From Planctomycetota bacterium (GTDB lineage: Bacteria > Planctomycetota > Planctomycetia > Planctomycetales > Planctomycetaceae): DNA of 64,000 nt. Each line of letters opens with the position of its first letter. Within the stretch, counting starts at the first letter, position 1. Where the stretch lies: the NCBI GenBank assembly GCA_014584345.1, contig JACTNB010000013.1, forward strand, positions 496,001 to 560,000, in the 5' to 3' direction. Shown here piece by piece: positions 1-8,772 of the stretch. The translations under genes were made by a program, and so were the position numbers. The notes below the pieces were generated by a model. The model ran no database searches and had not been told where the DNA came from. It was given only the letters and a program-made list of their open reading frames with translations.

Positions 1-1004
1 GCCTGGACAAAGGCCGCGTCGGTCAAATGCGGGTAACAATGCAGAATGCGATCGATTTCCCCGGACTGTCCCGGGGAAAGTTTTTCGTCGGGGTTCAGGC
101 AGCGGGAGGAGGGGAGCAGGCTCTGACGCCGCAGCACCTCGTTGATGCCGGGAATGCAACCCGCGAACTGATGAGCTGCGTCAAAAATCACTCCATTCGC
201 ATCGGTCAGCTCGGCATTTCGGGTCAGCCAGGCGGACGGGATTTCCGGGCTGTCTCCCAGGGCCTGGATTTCATGGAGCATTTCGACCGCCGTTTTTGTC
301 CAGACGGCCCACTGCCCCAGCAGTCCCCCGGCGAAGCGTCGCGTCTGGCCCCGATAATGGAACGGCGTGATCAGATCGGCAATGATGTTGTCGTCGTTCC
401 CGGTGTAGAGGGCAAGATCGTCGCGGCCGGATTCCATGACGGCTCGTATCACATCCCAGGTTTGATAACGATTGAAGGCGGCTATTTTGATTGCGACAGC
501 CGTCGGCAATTCGCAAAATGCCCGCCAGAACTCGTATTGCAGCAGACAACCTCCGATCGCCGGCTGTAGAAAAAAGCCGAACAACGGCAGGACTTCGCCC
601 ACGGCTCGACAATGCGCAATACGTTCGGCGTCGCTGGCATGACGAAGGGCGCTGAGGTTGAGTAGTCCGCAATGATATCCCAGGTCGACCGCGGTGCGGG
701 CCTCTGCCAAGGCCTGGTCCGTCTCGCCACAAATCCCGGCAACACGGATGAAATGCGGCGGGGCCTCCGCGTCGAGCAGCTCGGCGGTCTCCCGCAGCAA
801 CGGTTCGTACAAGCCATGCTCCGCTAGGCGGATGTCGAACTGCGTCGTATGCACCCCCACCGCCACGCCCCCGGCTCGCGCGGCCAGATAATATCGCAGC
901 AAGCCACGTTGATGCCGCCGAGACCACTTCCCATTTTCCTCCAACGCCAGTGGACAGGCCGGAATGACTTGCCCCTGCCGCAGACATTCTTGCCAGGTCT
1001 TCAT
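1..1004 (-). CDS. DHDPS-family class I aldolase/lyase (3'-truncated by window edge)
   Basis: The reading frame opens at ATG (complement of 1002-1004) and stays open to base 1, giving 334 residues and no stop, so the C-terminus lies outside the window. The protein begins MKTWQECLRQ and continues with a (beta/alpha)8-type sequence. A Lys in an AIKIAAFNRYQ context fits the Schiff-base lysine of the dihydrodipicolinate synthase/N-acetylneuraminate lyase superfamily. The LLGQWAVWTK stretch lies where the C-terminal barrel strands should be. The start is 2 bases after the stop of the upstream epimerase gene, so the two are almost certainly one operon. The substrate cannot be told from sequence; a sugar-acid or keto-acid aldolase is as likely as lysine biosynthesis. 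Confidence 0.8.
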   Translation of the reverse strand, partial: MKTWQECLRQGQVIPACPLALEENGKWSRRHQRGLLRYYLAARAGGVAVGVHTTQFDIRLAEHGLYEPLLRETAELLDAEAPPHFIRVAGICGETDQALAEARTAVDLGYHCGLLNLSALRHASDAERIAHCRAVGEVLPLFGFFLQPAIGGCLLQYEFWRAFCELPTAVAIKIAAFNRYQTWDVIRAVMESGRDDLALYTGNDDNIIADLITPFHYRGQTRRFAGGLLGQWAVWTKTAVEMLHEIQALGDSPEIPSAWLTRNAELTDANGVIFDAAHQFAGCIPGINEVLRRQSLLPSSRCLNPDEKLSPGQSGEIDRILHCYPHLTDAAFVQ

Positions 1005-1006
1005 CT

Positions 1007-2032
1007 TCAATAGGCTCCCGCGCGGGTTTCAAAGTGAGTCGGTTTGTTCCAGGTTTCCCCGCCGCTTGCCAACCAGTCGGCCGTCCATTGCAGCATCTGT
1101 TCGACCGTCACCCGGGGAGGGCCAAACAGACGCACGGCTTTTGCAGGATTGCTCAACCACGCCGTCGGTTGCTCCTCGCCGAATAACTCCACGCGCTTCC
1201 CCAACAGGGCGCCCAGGCGCAAAGCCAGTTCCCGCACGGAAAGGATCTCGGTCCCGGTCACGTTCACCACAAACGGGGGAGCAGCCGCGCAGGGCATGGA
1301 TTGTATCGTATGGGCCAGGGCATCCCCTTGCCAGATGAGATTGACGTACCCCATCTCGACGGAGATCGGTTCCTCAGCCAGGATTTTACGCGCCAGGTCC
1401 ACCAGCACGCCATAACGCAGATCGATGCTGTAATTCAGGCGAATCAGGGCGATCCGCGTGCCAAATTGTTCCGCCGCCTTGCGAAAAGCCGCCTCACGCC
1501 CCAGGCACGAGCGGGCATAATTGCCCGGAGGGTCCGTTTCACTTTCTTCCCGGCTCCCTCCCGAGGCTGGTGTTGTGAAGGCATAGACACATCCCGTGGA
1601 AAGGGCCACAATGCGTGCGTCGCGGAAATGCCGGGCAACCCTTTCAGGCATCTCCACGTTCATCCGTTCCAGTAATTCCGGTTGCTGGCTCGTGCCGAAT
1701 TTCACACCCGCCAGAAAGAAGATCTGGTCAAAAACAGGCAAGCTCTCGAGGTGTGCCGGATCACTCAAATCGGCTGCCAGCACGGGGATGCCTGCCCGCT
1801 CGAAGGCCTCGCGCGATTGCGGGGAACCAAAGCGGGAAATGGCCGTGACGGCTGCCTGACGCCCCAGTTGCTGGCAGGCCTTGTGCAGCATCAGGCATAG
1901 ATGCAGGCCCATCTTGCCCCCCGCTCCCAGCACGGCGAACGTTCCCGGCAACTGCTCCACTGCCGCCAGCACCTCGGGCGGAGGGGTGGAAATCAGGGTG
2001 TCCAGTTCCGTGACGGTTCGGGGGGACTGCAT
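1007..2032 (-). CDS. NAD-dependent epimerase/dehydratase family protein
   Basis: 341 residues from the ATG at 2032; an in-frame GTG at 2047 would add five residues. The N-terminal third holds a Rossmann dinucleotide-binding loop (VLGAGGKMG, about residues 30-40) and the typical ALSTGCVYAF strand with the catalytic-position Ser. The usual YxxxK pair is not intact: the expected place reads NYARSCLGRE, with Cys where Lys should be. It may therefore be a reductase, an isomerase or a non-canonical extended SDR. It lies 2 bases upstream of a DHDPS-family aldolase, which suggests a two-enzyme sugar or sugar-acid pathway. Family assignment is firm and substrate is unknown. Confidence 0.8.
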   Translation of the reverse strand: MQSPRTVTELDTLISTPPPEVLAAVEQLPGTFAVLGAGGKMGLHLCLMLHKACQQLGRQAAVTAISRFGSPQSREAFERAGIPVLAADLSDPAHLESLPVFDQIFFLAGVKFGTSQQPELLERMNVEMPERVARHFRDARIVALSTGCVYAFTTPASGGSREESETDPPGNYARSCLGREAAFRKAAEQFGTRIALIRLNYSIDLRYGVLVDLARKILAEEPISVEMGYVNLIWQGDALAHTIQSMPCAAAPPFVVNVTGTEILSVRELALRLGALLGKRVELFGEEQPTAWLSNPAKAVRLFGPPRVTVEQMLQWTADWLASGGETWNKPTHFETRAGAY

Positions 2033-2089
2033 GGGAGACTGCTCCACTCACGAGAACTCGAACGAATTCACGACGCCGCAAGCCAAGAC

Positions 2090-3175
2090 TCAGCGCAGCA
2101 CGCGACGGAACATGCGCAACCAGTTACGGTGAAAGATGTCTTCAATATCGTCCGACGAATAGCCCCGCGACTGCAGGATTGCGTCCAATTGCTGTAAGTC
2201 CGCGATCGACTTCAAATCGCTCGGGGTTTGCTCCGTGCCGAAACCCCCGTCCAAATCGCTGCCAATCGCGGAATGTTTCGCGTTGCCCGCGAATTGACAG
2301 ACTCGATCGATATGGTCGGCAATGGATGTGATCTTCAAGTCGCCGGGCAATGTCTTGCCGATGATCCAGTTGGGACGCAGCATCCAGGCATCGGCCGCCG
2401 CTGCAATCACGGCATCCCGCGCGATCAACTGCTTGATCTGCTCGTCGGTTAACTGGCGATCGGCCGGAACCAGGGCTCGGCAGTTGTGATGGCTGGCCCA
2501 GACCGTTCCCCCGAACAGATCCAGCGCTTCCGCCATGCTGCGGTCGCACAAATGTGTAACATCCATCGCCATGTTCAGCAGTTCCATCCGCTTCAGCAAC
2601 TCTTTCCCTTCGCTGGTCAATGGTCCATCCACCGCCGTGCCCCCGGCATAGTGGCTGAACCCGTAATGGGCCGGGCCAATGGCCCGCAGTCCCAAGTTGT
2701 ACCAGTGGTCGAGTTGTTCGGGGCGCGTAATGGGATCGGCCCCTTCCATCGAAAGAATCACGCCGATCGGTTGACGCTGCCCGGCGCCGGCGGACTGATT
2801 CCGCAGATGGTCTTCCAGCTCTGCTCCCGAACGCAAGACGCGAATTTCACCGATTTCCTGCCAGTATTCATAACAGGCCCACTGGGCATGCGCCGCGGCA
2901 TAGGAGCCGATCCGCGTATTGTAATCGACATCGGTACGCAGATAACTCGGCTTACGCTGAAGTTTCGGGCCGCTACGAGCCAGGAAGGTCGCCAGGCACA
3001 GATAAATGCCTCCCCGCCGCATTTCTGGAAAGGTGACGGTTGCCTTGCCGCGATAACCGACGTCCGTCATGCCCTCCTCGGCGGCGTTCAGTTCGGCAAG
3101 CTCAAGTGTCAACTCGCGATCATGCGAGGCTCCGTTCCAGGCCAGATCGAGATGACCATCAATCAGCGGTCGCAT
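2090..3175 (-). CDS. Membrane dipeptidase (peptidase family M19, renal dipeptidase type)
   Basis: 361 residues. The metal-ligand pattern of M19 zinc dipeptidases can be followed: DGHLDL near residue 6 (HxD), SMEGADP for the bridging Glu, MDVTHLCDRS and ASHHNC for the two His ligands, and GSDLDGG near the C-terminus. These binuclear zinc enzymes hydrolyse dipeptides, including D-amino-acid dipeptides. No signal peptide is visible, so it is probably cytoplasmic. Its start is separated from the VWA gene stop by about 200 bases, so they may be transcribed independently. Confidence 0.88.
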   Translation of the reverse strand: MRPLIDGHLDLAWNGASHDRELTLELAELNAAEEGMTDVGYRGKATVTFPEMRRGGIYLCLATFLARSGPKLQRKPSYLRTDVDYNTRIGSYAAAHAQWACYEYWQEIGEIRVLRSGAELEDHLRNQSAGAGQRQPIGVILSMEGADPITRPEQLDHWYNLGLRAIGPAHYGFSHYAGGTAVDGPLTSEGKELLKRMELLNMAMDVTHLCDRSMAEALDLFGGTVWASHHNCRALVPADRQLTDEQIKQLIARDAVIAAAADAWMLRPNWIIGKTLPGDLKITSIADHIDRVCQFAGNAKHSAIGSDLDGGFGTEQTPSDLKSIADLQQLDAILQSRGYSSDDIEDIFHRNWLRMFRRVLR

Positions 3176-3381
3176 GCGAGTACCTTCCTGCAGGGGGTTT
3201 GCTTGGTGGGGCTTATGCTCCGGAAGAATCGGCTCCCAGAGGGGCGGCGGGCTGTCGAAAGTCCGGCCGCACGATCCTCGATCGTAGCAGACACACCAGG
3301 CGAAAGGTAGCCCGCGCGTTCTGAATCCCAGGAGGATTCAGCGAGAATATCACGCGACATCGGCCGCGAGCACAGTGGGCC

Positions 3382-5145
3382 TCAGCCGAGGATTTCCTTT
3401 TTGCGGTTGACGTAATCCCAGACGACAAAACGATCGAGATCGTCCCCGCCGGTGAAGAGAACTCGACCCCGCGTCGATTCCGCCAGTTTGTGCGCGAATC
3501 GCACATCCTCCTCGGTTTGGGACCAACTGGGCAGCAGGAAGATGTTAATCGTAATCCCTTCTCGCTGGCATAACAGACCTTCCCGGAAGGTGGCCTCTTC
3601 CGTCGAGGGATCGGGTGGATACAACAGATACAACCAGGATTGTTCGAAGTGGGCCGTCGGCAGACCATCGGTGATCAGAATAATCTGCCGGTTCGGGGTA
3701 TCCTGCGTGGCCAGGAACCGCCGCGACTGCTGCAAGCCGTGTTGAATATTCGTGAAGTGGGGCGGTATCAGCATTTCGCTGACATCCGTCCGGCTCATGT
3801 CGACCTTCAACCGCACGATGGGGTCGGTAATGGTGACCGGTTTGGGCATCAGATCGATCACTTCCCCTCGCGCCACCGGTTTTGCAAACGAGGCCATCTC
3901 GATGAATTGCAGATAATCTCCCGGATATTCCGAGCGGATCAGGCCCTCCAGCGCCAGCGCCATCCGTTTCACATGCATGTACTGGCCGTCGTAGCGGGTG
4001 GAACCGCTCATATCCATGACAACCACCGTCGCGCACTTTGGCGTATTGCGGGTGCGATGAATCTCCAGGGCATCACCCCGGAATCGCAGCGGCTCGCTCC
4101 CCTTTCCCCGTTGCAGCAACGTATTGATGACGGATTGCGTGACATCCATGTTCGCCAGGGAATCACCGAATTCGTAAGGCTTGGTCTGCTGCAGTTCGAC
4201 GGCTCCCTCCCCGGCAATCGGGCCCTGATGTCGCCCGCTGCGGGACGCCTCCAAATTCGCGAATATCCGCGAGAGCAACTTTCCCTGAAATATCCGATAG
4301 GCCCGGGGCGTGAGCCGAAAAGCGCCCCGCTCGTCGGTTTCCAGTCCCTGCCGCCGCGCCAGTTCGCGCAGGTGGTCTTCGATGAATCGCTGCATCTCGC
4401 GTAGTTGCTCGAGTTGACCTGGTTCGACGTACTCCGCAAGTTCCTCCAGATCGATGATCCCGATCTGGCCGTTTTCCATCGCCTCCCGCAACTGTTCGAG
4501 CAATTCCTCGATTTTTTCCAGTTCCGCCTTGAGCGCCAGTGCCTCGGGGATCGTTAGCGGCTGTTGCCCGGTGAATTCGTAACGGGCCGCCAGTTCCTCC
4601 ACCTGATATTTATCCCCCAGGGCCTGCATCACCCGCAGCAGCTGATGCGCAAACGGGCTGTGATCGCTGCCGATGGCATACCAGAGGCGTTCCAACTGAT
4701 AAATCTGCTCGGTCTGTACCGCCTTGAGGAACCGCTCCCGGAATTCCTTCGGCGGGGAGGCATGCCGGCTTTCCGCCACCAGCGCGCGTGCTGCCAGGTG
4801 TTGCACGCTGTCGGTTTCGTATGTCGCCAGAATCTTCCGTTTGCGCTCTTCGAGAATCGCCCGTAACACCTCGAGACTCGGCCCGAAGCCCTGGATCTGG
4901 CTGGGATCGAGCTTGACCGCGCGCGCCAATTGTTCCGGCGTGAGGCGATGCCGGGAACCGTGCATCAGCGAAAACTCGAATGCCGAAGAGACCAGATCGG
5001 GGGGCGGGGTCAAGGGCCCCGGGAACTGCACGGGATCGTATTTTTGGTACACATGCACGATCCCGCCTGGGTTCCTTGATGGTTCCATCTCTGTTTCCCC
5101 TGCGTGGTCCGGAGCAGTCGAAAACTGCCGCAAAAAATTTTCCAT
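3382..5145 (-). CDS. VWA-domain protein
   Basis: 587 residues from the ATG at 5145; a TTG at 5157 is an alternative start. The C-terminal 220 residues form a von Willebrand A domain with the MIDAS motif DMSGST, a threonine in a later loop and the ITDGLPT strand. The N-terminal two thirds are helical and rich in Glu, Leu and Arg, with a coiled-coil-like stretch (ALKAELEKIEELLEQLREAM) near residues 180-210. No signal peptide or membrane helix is seen. Such proteins often work with MoxR-type AAA+ ATPases, but no such gene is nearby. The target is unknown. Two hairpins lie upstream of the start. Confidence 0.75.
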   Translation of the reverse strand: MENFLRQFSTAPDHAGETEMEPSRNPGGIVHVYQKYDPVQFPGPLTPPPDLVSSAFEFSLMHGSRHRLTPEQLARAVKLDPSQIQGFGPSLEVLRAILEERKRKILATYETDSVQHLAARALVAESRHASPPKEFRERFLKAVQTEQIYQLERLWYAIGSDHSPFAHQLLRVMQALGDKYQVEELAARYEFTGQQPLTIPEALALKAELEKIEELLEQLREAMENGQIGIIDLEELAEYVEPGQLEQLREMQRFIEDHLRELARRQGLETDERGAFRLTPRAYRIFQGKLLSRIFANLEASRSGRHQGPIAGEGAVELQQTKPYEFGDSLANMDVTQSVINTLLQRGKGSEPLRFRGDALEIHRTRNTPKCATVVVMDMSGSTRYDGQYMHVKRMALALEGLIRSEYPGDYLQFIEMASFAKPVARGEVIDLMPKPVTITDPIVRLKVDMSRTDVSEMLIPPHFTNIQHGLQQSRRFLATQDTPNRQIILITDGLPTAHFEQSWLYLLYPPDPSTEEATFREGLLCQREGITINIFLLPSWSQTEEDVRFAHKLAESTRGRVLFTGGDDLDRFVVWDYVNRKKEILG

Positions 5146-5221
5146 CGGTTCAGTCAAGAACCGGAGAGACGTCTCAAGCGACCTGTTTCAGCCGCCAGCC
5201 GTTATTCTACCAAGCTTTCGT

Positions 5222-5308
5222 CCCCGCAACAGGGGGAACAGACGCTCACTCTGTCGCGGGGGCAGGCGGAATAGCGGAAATACCCCTGGCGAGAATCAAG
5301 CCAGGGGT
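5222..5308 (-). other. Two consecutive hairpins upstream of the VWA gene
   Basis: Arms at 5222-5232 and 5251-5261 pair over 11 bp with one mismatch. Arms at 5282-5290 and 5300-5308 (ACCCCTGGC/GCCAGGGGT) pair perfectly over 9 bp around a 9-base loop. Neither is followed by a clear T-run on either strand, so they are not typical intrinsic terminators. They lie 77-163 bases upstream of the VWA start, where a 5' leader of that gene would be. Confidence 0.45.
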
Positions 5309-5379
5309 CTCCAAGTGTCAACGTTAGCCGCGGGGTAATCCAGAAGCCATCCCCCCTCTTTCGAAACTGGCGCATTAGG

Positions 5380-5625
5380 CCACATTTCTCGCATACTTGC
5401 CAATGCGGTAAATTTTGTCTCGAAAGTGCCTAAAAAACTAGCCGCGCCCGTCAGGAAGCGGGCCGCGCGGGCGCGACAACTCGCAATCACTCGTCCGATG
5501 ATTGGTCCACCAGAGTGGATGTCTATGGGGTAAATGAAACTCAAACGTGGCCCGCTTCCTGACGGGCGTGGCTAGTTCATCGATGTTAGTAATCCTGTTT
5601 TATAGACCCGGGCGGGAAATCCGAG
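5380..5625 (-). repeat. Dispersed inverted-repeat element, copy A (subtype 1)
   Basis: Arms at 5436-5464 (starting AACTAGCCGCGCCCGTCAGG) and 5549-5577 are inverted repeats of 29 bp with one mismatch, around an 84-bp loop. Conserved flanks extend the match. On the minus strand the head (CCCGGGTCTATAAAACAGG) faces the DUF1559 stop at 5691, and the tail (CAAAATTTACCGCATTGG) points toward the VWA gene. Four related copies occur near 31.5, 37.3, 45.0 and 59.6 kb. The loop resembles that of copy C. It has no coding capacity. Confidence 0.85.
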
Positions 5626-5690
5626 TTAGGCTTGCGGTCGCGGCTTTATTGATCGCATTCGACAACAGGTGCAGGCTGCGAGAGATCGGA

Positions 5691-6689
5691 CTAGAACTCG
5701 CCGAGTACCTGCCCATCGTTGCGGATGGCCAGGTTGAAATAGGTGTTCAGATTGATGTTCTCGCTGATGAAGTGCACGGAGCCATCGACGAAGACGAATT
5801 GAGCGCCCCCCTTGTGGTAGCTGCCGAAACCACGGCCCTGAAGATTGTGAAGCGCGTTTTCCAGGGTTCCGGACACCATGATGGTGCCGCGATTGCTGGC
5901 CGCGTTGTTCGTAAAGGCGGTATCGAGTGTGTGACCGTCTCCATTCCAGGCGTTGATGGGGACATCGGTCGCGGCGGCGAGGGTTCCCGGAACAGTTCCG
6001 GGCGAGGCACTGGGGCGCATGGTGGAGGCCCAACCGAAATATTCCCCGGAAGGCCGAACGCCATTCCCCAGTTGATATTTGGTTTCGCCAACGAGAAACG
6101 TATTGCTGGTGCCGTCGAGTATATCCCGCATATTCGTGCGGGAGTTGCGGTACAGTGTGCCATTATTCCACATGGCGCGTCCGAAACCGGCGCTGGTCAT
6201 GGCCCAGGAGGGCGTCGCGGGATTTCCCCCCATTACCCCGAAATAGTTCGTGTGGGTTCCGTTCCCCCGCCCCGGATAGGAAGGACAGACAAACGCCGGC
6301 ACAATCGTTCGAGAAGCAATGCCATTCGCCGAGGAGGCCGAAGCCCCGTCCGTATAGGCACCATGAAACTCGCTCGTCATGACGAAGCTGTCGTACAAGG
6401 CGTTCATCTCCAGGAAGGGGAGAATCAAGACCGTCCAGGGGGCACGGCGACTGAATGAGGTGTCGCTGGTTCCGGAAACGACGGCCCCCGGCGGGAAGAC
6501 CGAATGCGTGTCGTGGTAATTCTGCAACGCCAGCCCCAACTGCTTGAGCTGATTGTTACAGGAGGCCCGTCGGGCAGCCTCGCGGGCCTGCTGCACCGCG
6601 GGCAGCAGCAAAGCCACCAGGATGGCGATGATCGCGATAACCACCAGCAACTCGATCAAAGTAAATCCAGACCGTGCACGTACCTTCAT
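5691..6689 (-). CDS. DUF1559 (SBP_bac_10) protein with prepilin-type N-terminus
   Basis: 332 residues from the ATG at 6689, chosen because AGGAAGGACAGG lies just upstream; an ATG at 6716 would add nine residues. The N-terminus is a textbook type IV prepilin/pseudopilin signal (RSGFTLIELLVVIAIIAIL), cleaved after Gly by prepilin peptidase. The arginine-rich stretch VQQAREAARRASC and the N-loop NNQLKQLGLALQNYHD follow, as in planctomycete DUF1559 paralogues. The C-terminal signature FVDGSVHFI is also typical. Planctomycetes carry dozens to hundreds of these proteins, and their role is unknown (secretion pseudopilins or surface proteins). Confidence 0.95.
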   Translation of the reverse strand: MKVRARSGFTLIELLVVIAIIAILVALLLPAVQQAREAARRASCNNQLKQLGLALQNYHDTHSVFPPGAVVSGTSDTSFSRRAPWTVLILPFLEMNALYDSFVMTSEFHGAYTDGASASSANGIASRTIVPAFVCPSYPGRGNGTHTNYFGVMGGNPATPSWAMTSAGFGRAMWNNGTLYRNSRTNMRDILDGTSNTFLVGETKYQLGNGVRPSGEYFGWASTMRPSASPGTVPGTLAAATDVPINAWNGDGHTLDTAFTNNAASNRGTIMVSGTLENALHNLQGRGFGSYHKGGAQFVFVDGSVHFISENINLNTYFNLAIRNDGQVLGEF

Positions 6690-6902
6690 GGGTCCTGTCC
6701 TTCCTGCAAACTTCAATCAACGGATAGAATGAACACTACGGGTTCGCTCTTGGCTGGAACGAATCATCAATGCAGCATATGTAAACTAGCCGTATATCAT
6801 GAAGGGGTGCAACCCAGTTTATGCTAGATTTGGGCATTTCTCCCTAATTGGAAGAGTTTTTTCCCGGAGGCCCCGACGAGACGCGAGTGCGAACGGAAGC
6901 TC

Positions 6903-7958
6903 TCAGGGGCATACGCGAGCCATGCACATCAGGAGTTTGAAGAAATCCACACAGGTCGGGACAGCTGCCGTTTCCCGCATGGTGTGGTAGCCCGTGGTCG
7001 GAATCTGCAGCGTTGTCCCCCGGACCAACCCGTTGGAAGCCGCGGTGATGCGGCCCATTTCGGTGCTGCCGAGAGACTGGGCAGGCTGCCCCTCGGTGGC
7101 AGCGAGGCGATTTTTTTCTTCGATGTACAAATCCTTGAAGGCATACTCGATGTGTAGTTCCTCGCAATGGGCACGCAGTTTCTGGGTTAACGTGCGATCG
7201 AACTCGGCGTTGGCGTCGCGATGTCGCAACACCACCTGCTGGGCATCGGCGGAGGGGATATCGGGATAGGGGCTGGTGTCGAGCACGATCAGTTCGTTGT
7301 CGGAATCTCCGAAGCGGCGGAACCATTCCAGCAGGTAACGCCAGCTCTTGCCCGATTCCTCCTGGGCGGTGAAAAAGGCCGTCCCCTCGAAATTGAGACT
7401 GAACAAGTGCACGAGCATGGCGGCCGTCAGAACATTGTCCAGTTGACCAAAGAAACGTTGTTCCTCGATCAGCAGGCGATCCGCGAACGCCACGGGAGTG
7501 CCGGCCACCAGGTGGTCGAGACCATCGAGTTCGAATATCAGGTTATTGCGATATTCGCATTTATACGCCGCTCGCACCATCCCCGCGCCGCGATACGCCC
7601 CCGACCAGGGTTCGTAAGCCAGCACGGGTTGGGTGCCGAATCGATCCGCGATTTTGGTCATTAACTGCTCGGAGACCGAATTTCCCAGCAGGTCGGAACG
7701 ATTCCCCGCCACGAAGGCGGCGTACTGAAATTCATTGGGCCCGGTGCAGATCAGTCCGTGCCGATCGATGTGGGCGGAAAACATCGCCGAGAAGGGATCG
7801 TTCCCCCGGGCCACCAGAATACCTTCGTACCAGTTGACCTGGGCCCCTCGCTCCTCCAGCAGCCGCTGCAACACGCGAAAAAAGGAATGCTCGGCCCCCA
7901 CCACGCTCGGTTGGCGAATCAATTCCTTAAGGACATCCACGAATTCATCAAACTGCAT
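6903..7958 (-). CDS. M42/M20-like zinc aminopeptidase family protein
   Basis: 351 residues from the ATG at 7958, which has an AGGAA about nine bases upstream. Co-catalytic metallopeptidase motifs are visible: SAHIDRHGL (HxD), GQLDN (bridging Asp), TAQEESG (catalytic Glu and metal Glu), VLDTSP and the C-terminal TTGYHTMRE with the last His ligand. The order and spacing fit the M42 glutamyl aminopeptidase/endoglucanase-M group better than M20. It is probably cytoplasmic. The DUF1080 gene lies about 70 bases upstream on the same strand. Confidence 0.78.
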   Translation of the reverse strand: MQFDEFVDVLKELIRQPSVVGAEHSFFRVLQRLLEERGAQVNWYEGILVARGNDPFSAMFSAHIDRHGLICTGPNEFQYAAFVAGNRSDLLGNSVSEQLMTKIADRFGTQPVLAYEPWSGAYRGAGMVRAAYKCEYRNNLIFELDGLDHLVAGTPVAFADRLLIEEQRFFGQLDNVLTAAMLVHLFSLNFEGTAFFTAQEESGKSWRYLLEWFRRFGDSDNELIVLDTSPYPDIPSADAQQVVLRHRDANAEFDRTLTQKLRAHCEELHIEYAFKDLYIEEKNRLAATEGQPAQSLGSTEMGRITAASNGLVRGTTLQIPTTGYHTMRETAAVPTCVDFFKLLMCMARVCP

Positions 7959-8027
7959 CGCACGCGATTCCTGGCGAAGAGAAAGAGTTGGAATCGACCG
8001 GGAGCGCCCCGGAGAATCCAACAGGCC

Positions 8028-8732
8028 TTAATTCTCCTGGCGCGCCAGTTCCGTCTTGGTGAGCGGTCGCATTTTCAGGTTTCGCAGATGCGCGGTTGTT
8101 TGAAACGTGCACAGCCCGAGTGGTTCGCACAGCGAAACTTCGATGCGCGTCGAGATGCGCTTGTCGGTGGTTTCCACATTGATGACCGGTTCGTTGTCCA
8201 GCCAGACACGGATGCGGTCGTCCGTTACGCGGACGCGCACCTTGTACCATTGATCGTTCTTGAAGGCATGGTAGGTGGTGGTTTCATTCTCGGAGGCGTC
8301 GAAACTGTCCAGGCTGGAAATTCCAATCAGCCCACCTCCCCAACCTCCCATGATCAGCGAGCAACTGTCCTTCTTCACGGGGAATGTCAGCCCGACGAAG
8401 AAATCGCCGCCGATCACCCGTTTCGCTTCCAGTGTAAGTTCGTAGTTCTGCTTGGGGACTTTCCGGAAGGCCTCGGGCGTGATGGTAACCCCTGTCAAGG
8501 GAGACCCCAGCTCCAGTTCCAGGCACCCATCCACCACGTTCACGCCGGCTTCGCTGCCGAATTGGGTTTTCTTCCAGCCCAACAGCGTTTTTCCGTCGAA
8601 CAGGGAAATATCCTGGGCGGGTTGCGCACGATCCGCCGGAGTGCCCGGTTCATCTCCCCGCGCCGACGACAGACCCACCACCAGCACGCAAACACTCCAC
8701 AGGCCGATACCGAAGTTGCAGTGAACCCTCAT
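8028..8732 (-). CDS. Secreted DUF1080 (3-keto-disaccharide hydrolase-like) protein
   Basis: 234 residues from the ATG at 8732. Residues 1-26 form a signal peptide (MRVHCNFGIG, a hydrophobic core, then SSARGDE). The mature part opens with DISLFDGKTLLGWK, the hallmark start of the DUF1080 concanavalin-like fold, and ends with HLRNLKMRPL. The family includes 3-keto-glucoside and 3-keto-disaccharide hydrolases and is greatly expanded in Planctomycetes for polysaccharide degradation. It follows the amidohydrolase gene by 40 bases on the same strand, so co-transcription is likely. Confidence 0.85.
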   Translation of the reverse strand: MRVHCNFGIGLWSVCVLVVGLSSARGDEPGTPADRAQPAQDISLFDGKTLLGWKKTQFGSEAGVNVVDGCLELELGSPLTGVTITPEAFRKVPKQNYELTLEAKRVIGGDFFVGLTFPVKKDSCSLIMGGWGGGLIGISSLDSFDASENETTTYHAFKNDQWYKVRVRVTDDRIRVWLDNEPVINVETTDKRISTRIEVSLCEPLGLCTFQTTAHLRNLKMRPLTKTELARQEN

Positions 8733-8772
8733 CGTAATCCCCTTCCCTCTTGCCGAATACCGAAACCAGTGC

